In this document: piece after piece, positions 1 to 10,297 of the stretch
Layout: each line of letters opens with the position of its first letter
How positions within the stretch are numbered: the first letter of the stretch is position 1
NCBI GenBank assembly: GCA_023258975.1
Contig: JAHFRD010000013.1
Span: forward strand, 1 to 64,000
Origin: Hydrogenophilales bacterium
Lineage (GTDB): Bacteria; Pseudomonadota; Gammaproteobacteria; Burkholderiales; Thiobacillaceae
Length of the DNA stretch: 64,000 nt
Direction of reading: 5' to 3'
Notes under the pieces: model-generated
Databases searched by the model: none
Told to the model about the DNA's origin: nothing
What the model saw: the letters and a program-made list of their open reading frames with translations, nothing else
Translations under genes and position numbers: made by a program

Positions 1-1065
1 CTTCTCGCGGGCGAAGCGGTAGGGCACCGAGTAGTAATGGCCGATGACCTCGACGTGATAGTCGATGCCGACCCGTGCCACCTTCCATTCGGCGAACTCG
101 TAGCGCGTTGCCGGCAACGGCCGCAGGGCGGGCCGATCCAGGTCGGCGAAGGCGGACTGGCGGCAGCCCGGCAGCTTCTTGAAGGGCCGACTGTTGAGCG
201 CCACCATGAGTTCGGTGATGGCCAGGTTGAGTTCGCCCAGGCTGAAGAAGCGCTGGTGGCGCTGGTGGCGCAGGCGGGCCAGCACCCAGCGCTCGACCAG
301 GAGCACGCCGCCCTCCACCTTGGCCTTGTCCTTCGGCCGGCGCGGCCGGGCGGGCAACACCACCGTGGCGTAATGGGCCGCCAGGTCGCGGTAGGTTGGG
401 TTGAGCTCGGGGTCGTAGAAGCAGGCGGTGGTGACGCCGCTTTTGAGATTGTCGGGAACCAGGAGCGCGGGAACGCCGCCCAGATGTTCGAGGGTGCGGA
501 CATGGCTGCCGATCCAGTCGGGCAGGCCCTGGCTCCAGGTGGCTTCGCAGTAGGTGTAGTTGGAGGCGCCGAGCACGGCGACGAAGACTGCGGCCTGGCG
601 GATTTCACCGGTCATTGGATCGACCACGGGGACGGTGGGGCCGGCGTAGTCGATGAACAGTTTCTCGCCCGGGGCATGGGTCTGGCGCAGGCTGACCGAG
701 AGCCGGCCGACCCAGTGCCGGTAGTGGTCGCAGAAGCCGCTGTAGCGGTAGCCGTCGGGATGTTCGGCCTTGTATTCCTGCCAGAGCAGGTCGAGGGTGA
801 CGCCCTTGCGCCGCAGTTCGCGATGTACCGCCGGCCAATCCGGCTCGGGGCGAGTCAGGCTGGAGGGTGCGGCCGGCGGATAGAGCCGCGCTTCCAGTTC
901 CGTCTCGCTGGCCCCGGCTGGCAGCGGCCAGGTGATGCCGGCTTGCTTGGCGCGGCGGAGAATTTCGCCAACGGTCGTCGGCGAGGCGCTGACCGCTCGG
1001 GCGATCTCGCGATGGCTGCGGCCACCCTCGTGGTGGAGCCGTAATACTTCAACAATCTTGCGCAT
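1..1065 (-). CDS. istA: IS21-family transposase IstA (partial, runs off left window edge)
   Basis: Minus-strand frame from ATG at 1065 translates as MRKIVEVLRLHHEGGRSHREIARAVSASPTTVGEILRRAKQAGITWPLPAG...KLFIDYAGPTVPVVDPMTGEIRQAAVFVAVLGASNYTYCEATWSQGLPDWIGSHVRTLEHLGGVPALLVPDNLKSGV, typical IstA HTH plus DDE core. Missing from the ORF track because it is open at the window edge. Confidence 0.93.
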   Translation of the reverse strand, partial: MRKIVEVLRLHHEGGRSHREIARAVSASPTTVGEILRRAKQAGITWPLPAGASETELEARLYPPAAPSSLTRPEPDWPAVHRELRRKGVTLDLLWQEYKAEHPDGYRYSGFCDHYRHWVGRLSVSLRQTHAPGEKLFIDYAGPTVPVVDPMTGEIRQAAVFVAVLGASNYTYCEATWSQGLPDWIGSHVRTLEHLGGVPALLVPDNLKSGVTTACFYDPELNPTYRDLAAHYATVVLPARPRRPKDKAKVEGGVLLVERWVLARLRHQRHQRFFSLGELNLAITELMVALNSRPFKKLPGCRQSAFADLDRPALRPLPATRYEFAEWKVARVGIDYHVEVIGHYYSVPYRFAREK

Positions 1066-1140
1066 GGATAACCTGCTGTTCGCCATGTGGCCCTCGGCAA
1101 AATCGCCCAGGCTGCCACGGTTATCCCGCGTACTACTCAG

Positions 1141-1231
1141 CTCAAAATGACTGTTCAGGTTGCCGTGGAATCACCGTCCAGTTTCGCGTGGAATGGGTGT
1201 CCAGGTCGGCGTGGAATACGCGGGGTTTGCA
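1141..1231. repeat. IS21-family terminal repeats (three copies of ...CGTGGAAT..., 23-bp period) at the istA-proximal end
   Basis: CGTGGAA at 1164-1170, 1187-1193 and 1210-1216, each preceded by GTTCAGG/GTCCAG/GTCCAGG-like sequence; multiple terminal repeats are characteristic of IS21 ends. Exact outer boundary uncertain. Confidence 0.75.
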
Positions 1232-1270
1232 TGGACGCTTTGGGCGTGGTGGGCACGCCCCGGATGGGGG

Positions 1271-1607
1271 TCATACCCGCCAGTGGGCCGGTGCCGGCGC
1301 GTCGAGCCGTTGCCAGTCCACACCGGTGATGAGCCATTGCCATTGGATGGCGGTGAGGGTACCTACCGGGGAGTCCGCGCCGGGCCAGGTAAAGTGGCCG
1401 CGATGCAGGCGCCGCTGGCACAGCCAGACGCCGGTGCCGTCCCAGATCAGGAGCTTGAGCCGGTTCTGGCGCCGGTTGCGGAAGGCGTAGGCGCTGCCGT
1501 CGCGGGAAGGCCAGTGTGTTCTGGACTCGTTGCGAGAGGCCGTCGATGCCGGCGCGCATGTCGATGGGTTCGACCACCAGCCAGACCTGGGATGCGGTCG
1601 GCATCAT
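1271..1607 (-). pseudogene. tnpB: IS66-family accessory protein TnpB (Orf2), frameshifted
   Basis: MMPTASQVWLVVEPIDMRAGIDGLSQRVQNTLAFP in one frame, then DGSAYAFRNRRQNRLKLLIWDGTGVWLCQRRLHRGHFTWPGADSPVGTLTAIQWQWLITGVDWQRLDAPAPAHWRV* in another; frame break near 1505-1515. Confidence 0.85.
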
Positions 1608-1683
1608 CCTAGAAACGGCAGTTGAACGCTCATTCGCCCTCGTGAGGCCGCATGGATGCTGGCGAAAGTGCCTTCGATCACGC

Positions 1684-2013
1684 TCACCCATTGGGTGAGC
1701 CCGCTACGCACCCGCTGGCACGTCCGGGCGGGCGTCTGGCTTTGTCGCTCCTCCTTTGCGTCGTCGCTTCGCGCCAGCCACCGGGGCTGTGGAGTCGGGC
1801 GATACCGCTGGGGGTAGGGGCGGTGACGTTGACCGGCAGCAGCGTCAGCGCCGCCTTCCCCGCAGCGTGGGAGGCGTCTTCCCGGCGGCGCCAGAGGTAG
1901 AAGGATTTGATGTTCACGCCCTGGCTGACGCAATACGCCGCTTGCGTCAGCTCGCTTTGCCGCCAGGCTGTCCGGTGCCTGCGCCAGTAGTTCGCCCCAT
2001 GTCGCTTCGCCAT
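1684..2013 (-). pseudogene. IS66-family TnpA (Orf1), C-terminus frameshifted
   Basis: MAKRHGANYWRRHRTAWRQSELTQAAYCVSQGVNIKSFYLWRRRE...AALTLLPVNVTAPTPSGIARLHSPGGWR, then degenerate sequence. Confidence 0.75.
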
Positions 2014-2094
2014 ATCGAGTGCCCTCAAAAAACACTCAGCTTGAGCAGGCTTGGCGTGTCAGAACAGGTGGGGGGGGGGGACGCTTACAATCAG

Positions 2095-2124
2095 CCATCA
2101 GCCCGAACCTATTCGGGTTGATGG
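2095..2124. other. Stem-loop downstream of nrdJ (possible terminator)
   Basis: CCATCA-G-CCCGAA CCTA TTCGGG-T-TGATGG: 12 Watson-Crick pairs plus one wobble; no clear U-tract. Confidence 0.45.
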
Positions 2125-2186
2125 CGTGACTTGCAACTTATGCTGTTACGACTTGCAGCTTATGGTGTCACCCACAGCGCCTTGTC

Positions 2187-5069
2187 TCAGCCGCACGCCC
2201 CCACCGCTCCGCACGCCGTACAGAAATCGCAGCCGTCCTTGCGGATCACCGTGGCGTTGCCGCATTCCTTGCATACCGCGCCGGTCATGACGACTTTGGC
2301 GGGCTCGCCGGTGTGGGACGGGGGCAGCGAGGGGGTCTGCAGGATGCCCATTTCCTTCACCGGCAGGCCGTCTTCGGTGAGGATGCCGAGCATGGCGTAG
2401 CGGTGGATGATGAGGCGGGCGACGTAGGCGACCGTGGAAGGCCAGTTGGTTTGCTTCGATTGCCCCGGCACGAAGGCCATGAAATCGCCCAGCGGTTCCG
2501 GGTAGTTGAGCAGCTTCCTGAGCTTCATGCCGATCCAGGCCGGGTCCATGACGCGCATGTCCAGGGAGAGCAGCTTGCACAGACCGTCCAGCGCGCGCGG
2601 GTATTCGCCGGAGAGCCACAGGGAATAAGGGCGGGTGACGCCGTCGGGCAGGGCGATTTCCTTGAGGCCGAGGACGAAGTCGTCGCCGGTGTGCGGGTTG
2701 AAGACATCCACGGTCCAGGACAGGGTGCCGTCGGTGCCGGTCTTGGGTTCCTTGTGCGAGAACAGGGCGTCGAGCACGGGCGTGGCGCCGGGGCCGTCCA
2801 GCGCTTGCAGTTCATCCAGGCGCCAGCGCAGGAGTTGCGCGGTAGCGGCAACCAGGCTGGGCATCTGCTTGGGTTCGCCATCGGGCGGGAAGGGGATGGA
2901 GCAACTGTCGTCGCCGCGTGTTTTCGCCAGGGTGTCGAGTTTCAATTTGAGCCAGCCGCGATCATTGGCGCGCATGTCCATCGACAGGGTTTTCGCCACC
3001 GCGCCGAGGCCACGCGGCTGTTCGGCGCCGTTGACCCAAACCTCGAACGGCCAGGCGCGGCCTTCGCTTTCGGTATGGCCGACGAACAGGGCGAAGCTGC
3101 CGCAGGTGCTGTCGAGCATGTAGCACCAGGCCGGGTTGCCGCCGGTCAGTTTCGGGCGGCCCGGCCATTTCAGGCTTTCCAGCACCGGGGCGGGCAGGGC
3201 CTTGATCTCGATGCGGCGGTTGACGTCGGAGAGTTCGAAATCCTGCGGCGCTTTTGCCTTCTCGGCGGCGGTTTTCGCCGGATCCGGGGTTTCCTTGCCG
3301 GTGGAAAGCACGCTGCCCAGCACGGCATTGGGCCGGTAGGTGGCCAGCCCCTTGAGTCCGGCCTTCCAGCCGGCCAGGTAGAGGCCCTCGAAGTCGGTGT
3401 AGGGGTAATCGACCGGCACGTTGACGGTCTTGGAAATGGCGGAATCGACGTAGGGCGCGACGGCCGCGACGATGTTCATGTGCGCCAGGGCGGAGATTTC
3501 CAGCGCGGTGACGAAGGAGGCCGGCAGGTTTTCCATGTCGCCGCCCTGTTCGCGGTAGACGCGCCAGGCATGGTCTTCCACCTGATATTCCTTCCAGCCG
3601 CCTTCCGCGAGACGCTTCTTGCGCGTGTAGGCCCAGGAGAAGGGCGGCTCGATGCCGTTGCTGGCGTTGTCGGCGAAGGCCAGGGAGATGGTGCCGGTGG
3701 GGGCGATGGACAGGAGATGCGAATTGCGGATGCCGTGCTCGCGGATCTGGGCCTTGATCTCCTCCGGCAGGCGCGAGGCGAAGTTGCCGCCGGACAGGTA
3801 CAGATCGGCGTTGAACAGCGGGAAGGGGTCGCGCTCGATCGCCAGTTCCACCGAAGCCAGGTAGGCCTGGTCGCGCATGAACTCGGCCACCTGGGTGGAG
3901 AAGGCCAGCGCTTCCGGGGTGTCATATTTCAGGCCGAGCATCACCAGGGCATCGCCCAGGCCGGTGAAACCGAGGCCGACGCGGCGCTTGCTGTGGGCCT
4001 CGTTGCGCTGTTTTTCCAGGGGCCAGGCGGTCAGATCGAGGACGTTGTCCAGCGCCCGAATACAGATGGGCAGGATGCGCTTGAGGCCGTCGAAATCGAA
4101 ACTCGCCTCTTCGCCGAAGGCATGGTTGACGAAGCGGGTCAGGTTGACCGAGCCCAGACAGCAGCAGCCGTAGGGCGGCAGGGGCTGTTCGCCGCAGGGG
4201 TTGGTCGCCTCGATGGTTTCGCAATAGCCGAGGTTGTTGTCGCGGTTGATGCGGTCGATGAACAGCACGCCGGGTTCGGCGTGGTCGTAGGTGGAGGCCA
4301 TGATCTGGGTCCACAGCTCGCGTGCTGGCAGTTTGCGGTAGACCCAGATGCCGTCGGTGCGCTGGTAGGCGCCGTTGGCCTTCTGTTCGGCGCCGGGCTC
4401 CGACTTGTGCATGAGTTCGACATCGCCGTCGGCTTCCACCGCCCGCATGAAGACATCGGTGATGCCCACGGAGATGTTGAAGTTCCTCAGGTCGCCCTGG
4501 TCCTTGGCGTGGATGAAGTCCTCGATGTCGGGATGGTCGCAGCGCATCACGCCCATCTGCGCGCCGCGCCGGCTGCCGGCGGATTCCACGGTCTCGCAGG
4601 AACGGTCGAACACGCGCATGTACGAAACCGGGCCGCTGGCGCGCGACTGGGTGCCTTTGACCAGGGCGCCTTTCGGGCGGATCGTGGAAAAATCGTAGCC
4701 GACGCCGCCACCCCGGCGCATGGTTTCGGCGGCTTCCTCCAGCGCCACGTAGATGCCGGGCTTGCCGTCGCTTTCGCCGGAAATGGCATCGCCCACCGGC
4801 TGCACGAAACAGTTGATGAGGGTCGCCTGCAAGCCGGTTCCGGCCGCCGAGTTGATGCGCCCGGCCGGAATGAATCCGGCTTCCATCGCATGGAGGAACG
4901 CCTTTTCCCAATGCGCCCGTTGCGCCTTTTTTTCCACCGAAGCCAGTGCCTGCGCCACCCTGACGCGCACATCGACGACATTCTGTTCGTCGCCTTTGGC
5001 GTATTTTTCCAACAGCACTTCACTGGAGATGGTCTGATCGGCCAGTTCGGGGAAAAGGGCTTCCTGCAT
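2187..5069 (-). CDS. nrdJ: Adenosylcobalamin-dependent (class II) ribonucleoside-diphosphate reductase
   Basis: 960 aa; [73 protein letters not shown]-terminal Cys motif [22 protein letters not shown]. Confidence 0.95.
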   Translation of the reverse strand: MQEALFPELADQTISSEVLLEKYAKGDEQNVVDVRVRVAQALASVEKKAQRAHWEKAFLHAMEAGFIPAGRINSAAGTGLQATLINCFVQPVGDAISGESDGKPGIYVALEEAAETMRRGGGVGYDFSTIRPKGALVKGTQSRASGPVSYMRVFDRSCETVESAGSRRGAQMGVMRCDHPDIEDFIHAKDQGDLRNFNISVGITDVFMRAVEADGDVELMHKSEPGAEQKANGAYQRTDGIWVYRKLPARELWTQIMASTYDHAEPGVLFIDRINRDNNLGYCETIEATNPCGEQPLPPYGCCCLGSVNLTRFVNHAFGEEASFDFDGLKRILPICIRALDNVLDLTAWPLEKQRNEAHSKRRVGLGFTGLGDALVMLGLKYDTPEALAFSTQVAEFMRDQAYLASVELAIERDPFPLFNADLYLSGGNFASRLPEEIKAQIREHGIRNSHLLSIAPTGTISLAFADNASNGIEPPFSWAYTRKKRLAEGGWKEYQVEDHAWRVYREQGGDMENLPASFVTALEISALAHMNIVAAVAPYVDSAISKTVNVPVDYPYTDFEGLYLAGWKAGLKGLATYRPNAVLGSVLSTGKETPDPAKTAAEKAKAPQDFELSDVNRRIEIKALPAPVLESLKWPGRPKLTGGNPAWCYMLDSTCGSFALFVGHTESEGRAWPFEVWVNGAEQPRGLGAVAKTLSMDMRANDRGWLKLKLDTLAKTRGDDSCSIPFPPDGEPKQMPSLVAATAQLLRWRLDELQALDGPGATPVLDALFSHKEPKTGTDGTLSWTVDVFNPHTGDDFVLGLKEIALPDGVTRPYSLWLSGEYPRALDGLCKLLSLDMRVMDPAWIGMKLRKLLNYPEPLGDFMAFVPGQSKQTNWPSTVAYVARLIIHRYAMLGILTEDGLPVKEMGILQTPSLPPSHTGEPAKVVMTGAVCKECGNATVIRKDGCDFCTACGAVGACG

Positions 5070-5081
5070 GATGTCGTCCTC

Positions 5082-5129
5082 ACACTAGATATATGGTGGA
5101 AATCGCTTTTTAGACACTATGGGCAGCGT
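5082..5129. promoter_or_regulatory. Tandem NrdR-box-like sites upstream of nrdJ
   Basis: acactagatatatggt (5082-5097) and acactatgggcagcgt (5114-5129) resemble acaCwAtATaTwGtgt; 32-bp start-to-start spacing. Confidence 0.65.
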
Positions 5130-5213
5130 TTTCAAGCAGAATTTTCAAGTTCCCACGATTTGCGGCGATCCCGGCTCGTGGACAGGGTTCAGCGTGAGCA
5201 AGCAGATGGCTTT

Positions 5214-5255
5214 TGTAGCGCCGGCTGCCAGCCGGCTGTTTTCTCAAGACGCCGC
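5214..5255. repeat. TGTAGCGCCGGC-family palindromic repeat (degenerate right arm)
   Basis: tgtagcgccggctgccagccggctgttttctcaagacgcc. Confidence 0.75.
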
Positions 5256-5275
5256 AAAGGGCGCGAATCGACGGA

Positions 5276-6052
5276 TTACGTGTGCTCGCCGACGAGCGTG
5301 GCCACCACCGGCGTGTGGTCCGAGGGGCGTTCCAGTTTGCGTGGCGCCTTGTCGATTTCCACCGCCGTACAGCGGCCGGCCAGCGGCGGCGAGAGCAGGA
5401 TGTGGTCGATGCGCATGCCGAGATCGCGACGGAATCCGGCGGCGCGGTAATCCCACCAACTGAAGCTTTTCTCCGGCTGCTCGAACAGGCGGAAGGCATC
5501 CGCCAAACCCAACCCGAGCAGGGACTGGAATTGCTCGCGCTCCGGCGCGGAAACCAGCACGTTGCCGACCCAGGCGGCCGGGTCGTGCACGTCGCGGTCT
5601 TCCGGGGCGATGTTGTAGTCGCCCAGCAGCGCCAGATTCGGATGCCGGGCGAGTTCGTCCTTGAGCCAGGCATTGAGCGCATTCAGCCAGCGCAGCTTGT
5701 AGAGATATTTGTCGGAATCCAGGCTCTGGCCGTTGGGAATGTAGACGCAGACGACGCGGATGCCGCCCACGGTGGCCGCCAGCACCCGCTTCTGTTCGTC
5801 CGCGAAGCCGGGGATGCCGGCCTGGACGTCCTCGATGGGCAAGCGGCTGACGATGGCGACGCCGTTGTAGGTCTTCTGCCCGGCGTAGGCGACCCGGTAG
5901 CCGGCGGCCTCGATTTCCGCGCGCGGAAACTTGCTGTCTTCCAGCTTGGTTTCCTGCAGGCAGACCACACCGGTTTGCGTCGCGTCCAGCCAGTCGAGCA
6001 GATGTGGCAGGCGGACTTTCAGGGAATTGACGTTCCATGTGGCGAGTTTCAT
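5276..6052 (-). CDS. xth: Exodeoxyribonuclease III
   Basis: [22 protein letters not shown]...[10 protein letters not shown]...[17 protein letters not shown]...MRIDHILLS...PSDHTPVV. Confidence 0.95.
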   Translation of the reverse strand: MKLATWNVNSLKVRLPHLLDWLDATQTGVVCLQETKLEDSKFPRAEIEAAGYRVAYAGQKTYNGVAIVSRLPIEDVQAGIPGFADEQKRVLAATVGGIRVVCVYIPNGQSLDSDKYLYKLRWLNALNAWLKDELARHPNLALLGDYNIAPEDRDVHDPAAWVGNVLVSAPEREQFQSLLGLGLADAFRLFEQPEKSFSWWDYRAAGFRRDLGMRIDHILLSPPLAGRCTAVEIDKAPRKLERPSDHTPVVATLVGEHT

Positions 6053-7479
6053 GGCGAAATTCGGTAGAGGGCATGATTGCCCTGTCGGGTGACCGGGTTG
6101 CTCAGGCCGGCGCACAGATCCGTCGAGGTATCCGGCGAGCAGAGCAGATACAGCGGACGGCCGCTGGCGCGGATGGCCGCCGGGGGGGCGTCCGGCGTCC
6201 AGGTGGCGAGGCCGCTGCCCGCCAGGAAACGCTGCGCGGCGGGTGCCAGCACGACGGAGTCGGGCGGCAGGTGGGCGCCCGCCCACAAGGCGACATCGCG
6301 GTAATCCTTGCTCTCCGGCGTCACAAAGCGGAGACGGTCGGGAGCGGCCAGATGCCAGGCCAGCGAGGTGGCAACCAACAACAGCAGGGCGCCGGGCAGC
6401 ACCCGCGAGAGTGTCGCCAGGCGCGGCAGACGCCGCCCGATCTCCCGCGCGCCGTGCAGCAGGTAATAGAACAGGAATGGCAGGAACGGCAGCCAGTAGC
6501 GCGCCGCGCCCGCGCGCGGCACGAACAGGAAGGCCAGGGCCAGCGGCAGCCAGCATTCCACCGCCCCCCGGCGGCGGCGGAACAGCGTCAGCCAGCCGAA
6601 TCCGGCGATGGCCAGCAGCGCCAGGGACAGGAGTACGGAGAGGTCATGCTCGCGCGCCCACTCCAGGGGAATCCAGGGCAGGAGGAAATGCGCGGGATAA
6701 CGCAGGTCATGCCAGTACAGGCGCTGCGCGTATTCCCTGGGCGAGCGGGTCAGATCATTCAGCACTTGCACGCCACTGCCGAAACGCGTGGTGATCCAGT
6801 CCAGCGGCTGGCTGGCGAGCACATGGCCGGTGTAGCCCTTCCAGGCCAGGATGGCGACGAGCAGGGGCGCGGCATAGGCGAGGCAGGCGGCCAGGCGTTG
6901 CCGCACGGGCCAGGGCCGCAACAGGAAATAGAGCGGGCCGGCGAACAGGAAGATGGCGGCGTAGCCCCGCGTGAAAAAGGCCAGAACCGCGAGCAGGCCG
7001 GCCAGGAAAGCCATGCGCCCGTTCTCCGCGCGCGACAGGCCGAGCAGCGCGGCGGCGACGGCCGCGATATACGGCACCTCGGTCATGGGGTGATGGCTGT
7101 ACAGGAAGAACGCCGGGCTCAACGCCGTGAGCAGCACGGCCCAGGCGCCGATCCGTTCCTCCGGCCAGAGCCGGCGCAGCAGCGCGAGGGCGCCCAGGCC
7201 GAACGCCACCATCACCAGCTTGAGCGCCATCCAGTTGAGGCCGACAAGCTTGATGGCGCCGGCAAGCAGGCCGGCGAACAGCGGCGGCCAGGCGGCGTGA
7301 TGGCCGTACTCGGCGAGCGGGAAGGTGTCGCTGGTGTAGCGGCCGTACTGCGCCAGATTCCAGCCCATGCTGACGAACCAGGCGCCGTCGTCGGCGTTGT
7401 AGCCGGGGAATTCCGGCGTCGGGAACAGGAACAGCAGGTAGAGCGCGGCGACGGCCCAGGGCAGATGGCGCGCGCTCAT
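6049..7479 (-). CDS. Polytopic membrane protein, GT39/ArnT-like glycosyltransferase
   Basis: Many hydrophobic segments, N-terminal [36 protein letters not shown]; start [15 protein letters not shown]. Overlaps xth start. Confidence 0.75.
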   Translation of the reverse strand: MSARHLPWAVAALYLLFLFPTPEFPGYNADDGAWFVSMGWNLAQYGRYTSDTFPLAEYGHHAAWPPLFAGLLAGAIKLVGLNWMALKLVMVAFGLGALALLRRLWPEERIGAWAVLLTALSPAFFLYSHHPMTEVPYIAAVAAALLGLSRAENGRMAFLAGLLAVLAFFTRGYAAIFLFAGPLYFLLRPWPVRQRLAACLAYAAPLLVAILAWKGYTGHVLASQPLDWITTRFGSGVQVLNDLTRSPREYAQRLYWHDLRYPAHFLLPWIPLEWAREHDLSVLLSLALLAIAGFGWLTLFRRRRGAVECWLPLALAFLFVPRAGAARYWLPFLPFLFYYLLHGAREIGRRLPRLATLSRVLPGALLLLVATSLAWHLAAPDRLRFVTPESKDYRDVALWAGAHLPPDSVVLAPAAQRFLAGSGLATWTPDAPPAAIRASGRPLYLLCSPDTSTDLCAGLSNPVTRQGNHALYRISP

Positions 7480-7480
7480 C

Positions 7481-8608
7481 TCACTCGGCGGCCGCGAGCA
7501 CGCGCTGGATGACCCCGGCCTGGTGTTCTTCCAGCCCCACCCAGAGCGGCAGGCGCACCAGACGGTCGGAAAGCGCCTGGGTATGCCGCATATCGCCGAC
7601 CGCGCGGCCACGTTGCCGCCCGACCGGCGCCGTATGCAAAGGCACGTAATGGAACACGCTGAGGATGCCCTGAGCTTTCAGGGCGTCGATGAAAGCCGTG
7701 CGCTTTTCCAGTGTGGGCAGCAGCAGTTGGTACATGTGCGCGTTGTGCGCGCAATGCGCGGGCATTCGCGGGCGAACCACCTTGCCACGCTGTTCCAGAT
7801 CGGCGAAGGCGTCATGGTAGGTTCGCCACATCCCCAGGCGGCGTTGCGTGATGCTGTCCGCTTCTTCCATCTGCGCCCAGAGAAAGGCGGCGATCAGCTC
7901 GCTGGGCAGGTAGGAGGAACCGATGTCCACCCAGGTGTATTTGTCCACCTGACCACGGAAGAACTGGCTGCGGTTGGTGCCTTTCTCACGAATGATCTCG
8001 GCGCGTTCCGCCAGTTCTGGGTTGTTCACCAGCAGGGCGCCGCCCTCGCCGGAAATGATGTTCTTGGTCTCGTGGAAGGAGAGCGCCGCCAGGTCGCCGA
8101 TGCTGCCGAGCGGGCGATCCTTGTAGCGCGACAGGATGCCCTGCGCCGCGTCCTCGATCACCAGCAGCCTGTGGCGCTGGGCGATGTCCATGATCGCATC
8201 CATCTCGCAGGCCACCCCGGCGTAGTGCACCGGCACGATGGCGCGCGTCCTCGGCGTGATGGCCGCCTCGATCAGGGTCTCGTCGATATTCAGGGTGTCC
8301 GGGCGGATGTCCACGAACACCGGCACGGCGCCGCGCAACACGAAGGCGTTGGCGGTGGAGACGAAAGTGTAGGAGGGCATGATGACTTCATCGCCGGGCT
8401 GGATGTCGGCCAGGATCGCCGCCATTTCCAGCGCCGCCGTGCAGGAATGCGTGAGCAAGGCGCGCCGCGCCCCGGTGCGGGCTTCCAGCCAGGCATTGCA
8501 GCGTTTGGTGAAGCCGCCGTCGCCCGCCAGCCAGCCGTTGTGGTGCGCCTGGGCGATGTACCAGAGTTCCTTGCCGGTCATGTACGGCTTGTTGAAGGGG
8601 ATGTTCAT
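7481..8608 (-). CDS. DegT/DnrJ/EryC1/StrS-family aminotransferase (WecE/RffA-like)
   Basis: MNIPFNKPYMTGKELWYIAQAHHNGWLAGDGGFTKRCNAWLE...MPSYTFVSTANAFVLRGAVPVFVDI...VIEDAAQGI...SFHETKNIISGEGG. Confidence 0.92.
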   Translation of the reverse strand: MNIPFNKPYMTGKELWYIAQAHHNGWLAGDGGFTKRCNAWLEARTGARRALLTHSCTAALEMAAILADIQPGDEVIMPSYTFVSTANAFVLRGAVPVFVDIRPDTLNIDETLIEAAITPRTRAIVPVHYAGVACEMDAIMDIAQRHRLLVIEDAAQGILSRYKDRPLGSIGDLAALSFHETKNIISGEGGALLVNNPELAERAEIIREKGTNRSQFFRGQVDKYTWVDIGSSYLPSELIAAFLWAQMEEADSITQRRLGMWRTYHDAFADLEQRGKVVRPRMPAHCAHNAHMYQLLLPTLEKRTAFIDALKAQGILSVFHYVPLHTAPVGRQRGRAVGDMRHTQALSDRLVRLPLWVGLEEHQAGVIQRVLAAAE

Positions 8609-9018
8609 CTCGGTGTGGGCGTTGAGGTAATAAACGTGGGGTTTGAACGAAAAACCCAGAACTTCTGAAGCAGAAACAGCATGGCCGCGAGCGACAGCAC
8701 CATCACACCCTGGACGAACTCGTGCGGATATCTCATGTGATCCACAAGGACAAGCAATGCCAGCAGATTGATGACATACCCAAGTCCATATGAAATGCAA
8801 TAACGCACAAATGCAGGGCCGTGCATACCGACGTGGCGGAACGACCAACGTTTGTTGAAGACAAAGGTTTGCGCCACGCCCAGCCCATAAAGCAGCGTCA
8901 TTGCCAGCTTATGATCCATACCCGCAATCGTTAATATGAGATAAAGGGAAAACGCCAGAGCATTGGAGGCCAGGCCTACTATGGCATAGCGGGTAAACTG
9001 TCCCGCCGCTTCCCTCAT
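8605..9018 (-). CDS. GtrA-like membrane protein
   Basis: MREAAGQFTRYAIVGLASNALAFSLYLIL...VFNKRWSF...FVRYCISYGLGYVINLLAL; four TM segments. ORF can extend to 9057. Confidence 0.85.
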   Translation of the reverse strand: MREAAGQFTRYAIVGLASNALAFSLYLILTIAGMDHKLAMTLLYGLGVAQTFVFNKRWSFRHVGMHGPAFVRYCISYGLGYVINLLALLVLVDHMRYPHEFVQGVMVLSLAAMLFLLQKFWVFRSNPTFITSTPTPR

Positions 9019-9740
9019 GGCATTGGCTGCCCTTCCCTCCAACCCCAGATATACCAAGGTGCTTTTTCTCCCATATTAAATAGCAGGTCCAGCACGGTCA
9101 CAGCATGGGTAAAAGGGGGATGGAGTTGAGTGTATTCCGGGTAGCCAGAATAATCTTTGAAAGAAAGAACGATGCCAGCAGAATCAAAAAGAAACGGCTG
9201 GATATAGTTCCGAGCCGCTGGCCCAGAAATGTAGTGATCTGCACCGGAAGCCTCACATAAGCTGACCAGCCTCTCGGTCTTTCCCTCGAAGTGGGCGTAG
9301 TCAGTGGACCAGCTTATTTTGGTTCTGATCCCGAGCAGCCGGCCAATACCCTCCAAAAACAAACGATTGATTCGGGAAAGTCGCGTTTCATTGGCTGCGG
9401 CCTCATATAGAGCCTCGATATCATTCGCGTAATCACGAAAGCAAGGAGCTCGGGCGTAGTGACCCCGAAGCGTCTGCCAATGTTTAATCGCCCAGTCATT
9501 TTCAGATATCAAAGTCTCGTCAATGCGCTGCTGATACTTACCCTTTACCTCGACTGGGATAGTAAGCCACTGAGCGCCCTTGGAAGTCTTTATTTGATTG
9601 CGGTTGCGCCAATCTCTCCGGGTGTACTGCATATCATCAAACAGAATAAATTCATCCGCATCGTGCATTAGGTCGAAATAACCTTTCCACGGGATATAGT
9701 TGGACTGAAGAATAACAACAGTTTTCATTTTTTCGGACAT
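9015..9740 (-). CDS. WbqC family protein
   Basis: MKTVVILQSNYIPWKGYFDLMHDADEFILFDDMQYTRRDWRNRNQIKTSKGAQWLTIPV. Confidence 0.9.
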   Translation of the reverse strand: MSEKMKTVVILQSNYIPWKGYFDLMHDADEFILFDDMQYTRRDWRNRNQIKTSKGAQWLTIPVEVKGKYQQRIDETLISENDWAIKHWQTLRGHYARAPCFRDYANDIEALYEAAANETRLSRINRLFLEGIGRLLGIRTKISWSTDYAHFEGKTERLVSLCEASGADHYISGPAARNYIQPFLFDSAGIVLSFKDYSGYPEYTQLHPPFTHAVTVLDLLFNMGEKAPWYIWGWREGQPMP

Positions 9741-10291
9741 GAGTAACGAGTGAGCATCTTGATGAAACTGCCCTCGGGAACTTCGCAATGATCGGCAATG
9801 ACGGCGCCAGCGCCTATGAAACTGTGTGGACCAACATCGACAAAACCGCAGACCGTGGCGTTGGGAGAAACGAACGTGTTGCAGCCAATCTTCGAGTCGT
9901 GATTTACGCAAGCTCCAGGCCATAGGACGGCGAGATCATCGATTTTCGCGCGAACATCGACTATCGAACCGGCCATAATCATTGCGCCGTCGCATACCAG
10001 CGCGCTGTCAGCAACGTAGGATCTTGGATGAATTAGTGCGGGAGCATGATAACCAGCCGCACGGATTCTATTCCAAGCAATCCAACGCGCCGGAATGTTG
10101 GCGTACCCAATTGCCATTGCAAAACCGAATTTAGATGGTGGATAAGAGTGAGTGACACTGGAAAAATTACCAAGAACCCCCGGCCCACTTAAGTAGTCGT
10201 CTACCATGCCAACAGCTTCATGCCCACAGCACCGTACAAGTTCGGCTACGGTTGCGGCAAATTCCTTCGAACCGTAAATCAGTAGGCGCAT
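9725..10291 (-). CDS. NeuD/PglD-like sugar O/N-acyltransferase (left-handed beta-helix)
   Basis: MRLLIYGSKEFAATVAELVRCCGHEAVGMVDD...hexapeptide-like IGCNTFVSPNATVCGFVDVGPHSFIGAGAVIADHCEVPEGSFI. Confidence 0.8.
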   Translation of the reverse strand: MRLLIYGSKEFAATVAELVRCCGHEAVGMVDDYLSGPGVLGNFSSVTHSYPPSKFGFAMAIGYANIPARWIAWNRIRAAGYHAPALIHPRSYVADSALVCDGAMIMAGSIVDVRAKIDDLAVLWPGACVNHDSKIGCNTFVSPNATVCGFVDVGPHSFIGAGAVIADHCEVPEGSFIKMLTRYSCPKK

Positions 10292-10297
10292 ATATAT

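Larger units (their letters stand above)
1232..2088 (-). mobile_element. IS66-family remnant with one terminal inverted repeat (5'-GTAAGCGTCCCC...)
   Basis: Reverse complement of 2070-2088 reads GTAAGCGTCCCCCC, matching the GTAAGCG start of IS66 ends; contains orf1/orf2 remnants; tnpC replaced by the adjoining IS21 element. Confidence 0.7.

Noticed and set aside
1164-1216. CRISPR-like regular repeats
   Set aside because: Three 23-bp-period repeats match IS21 terminal repeats next to istA; no spacers or cas genes. No CRISPR array seen anywhere in the window.
2313-5450. 1045-aa plus-strand ORF
   Set aside because: Antisense shadow of nrdJ in GC-rich DNA; low-complexity Gly/Val/Glu composition and no family motifs.
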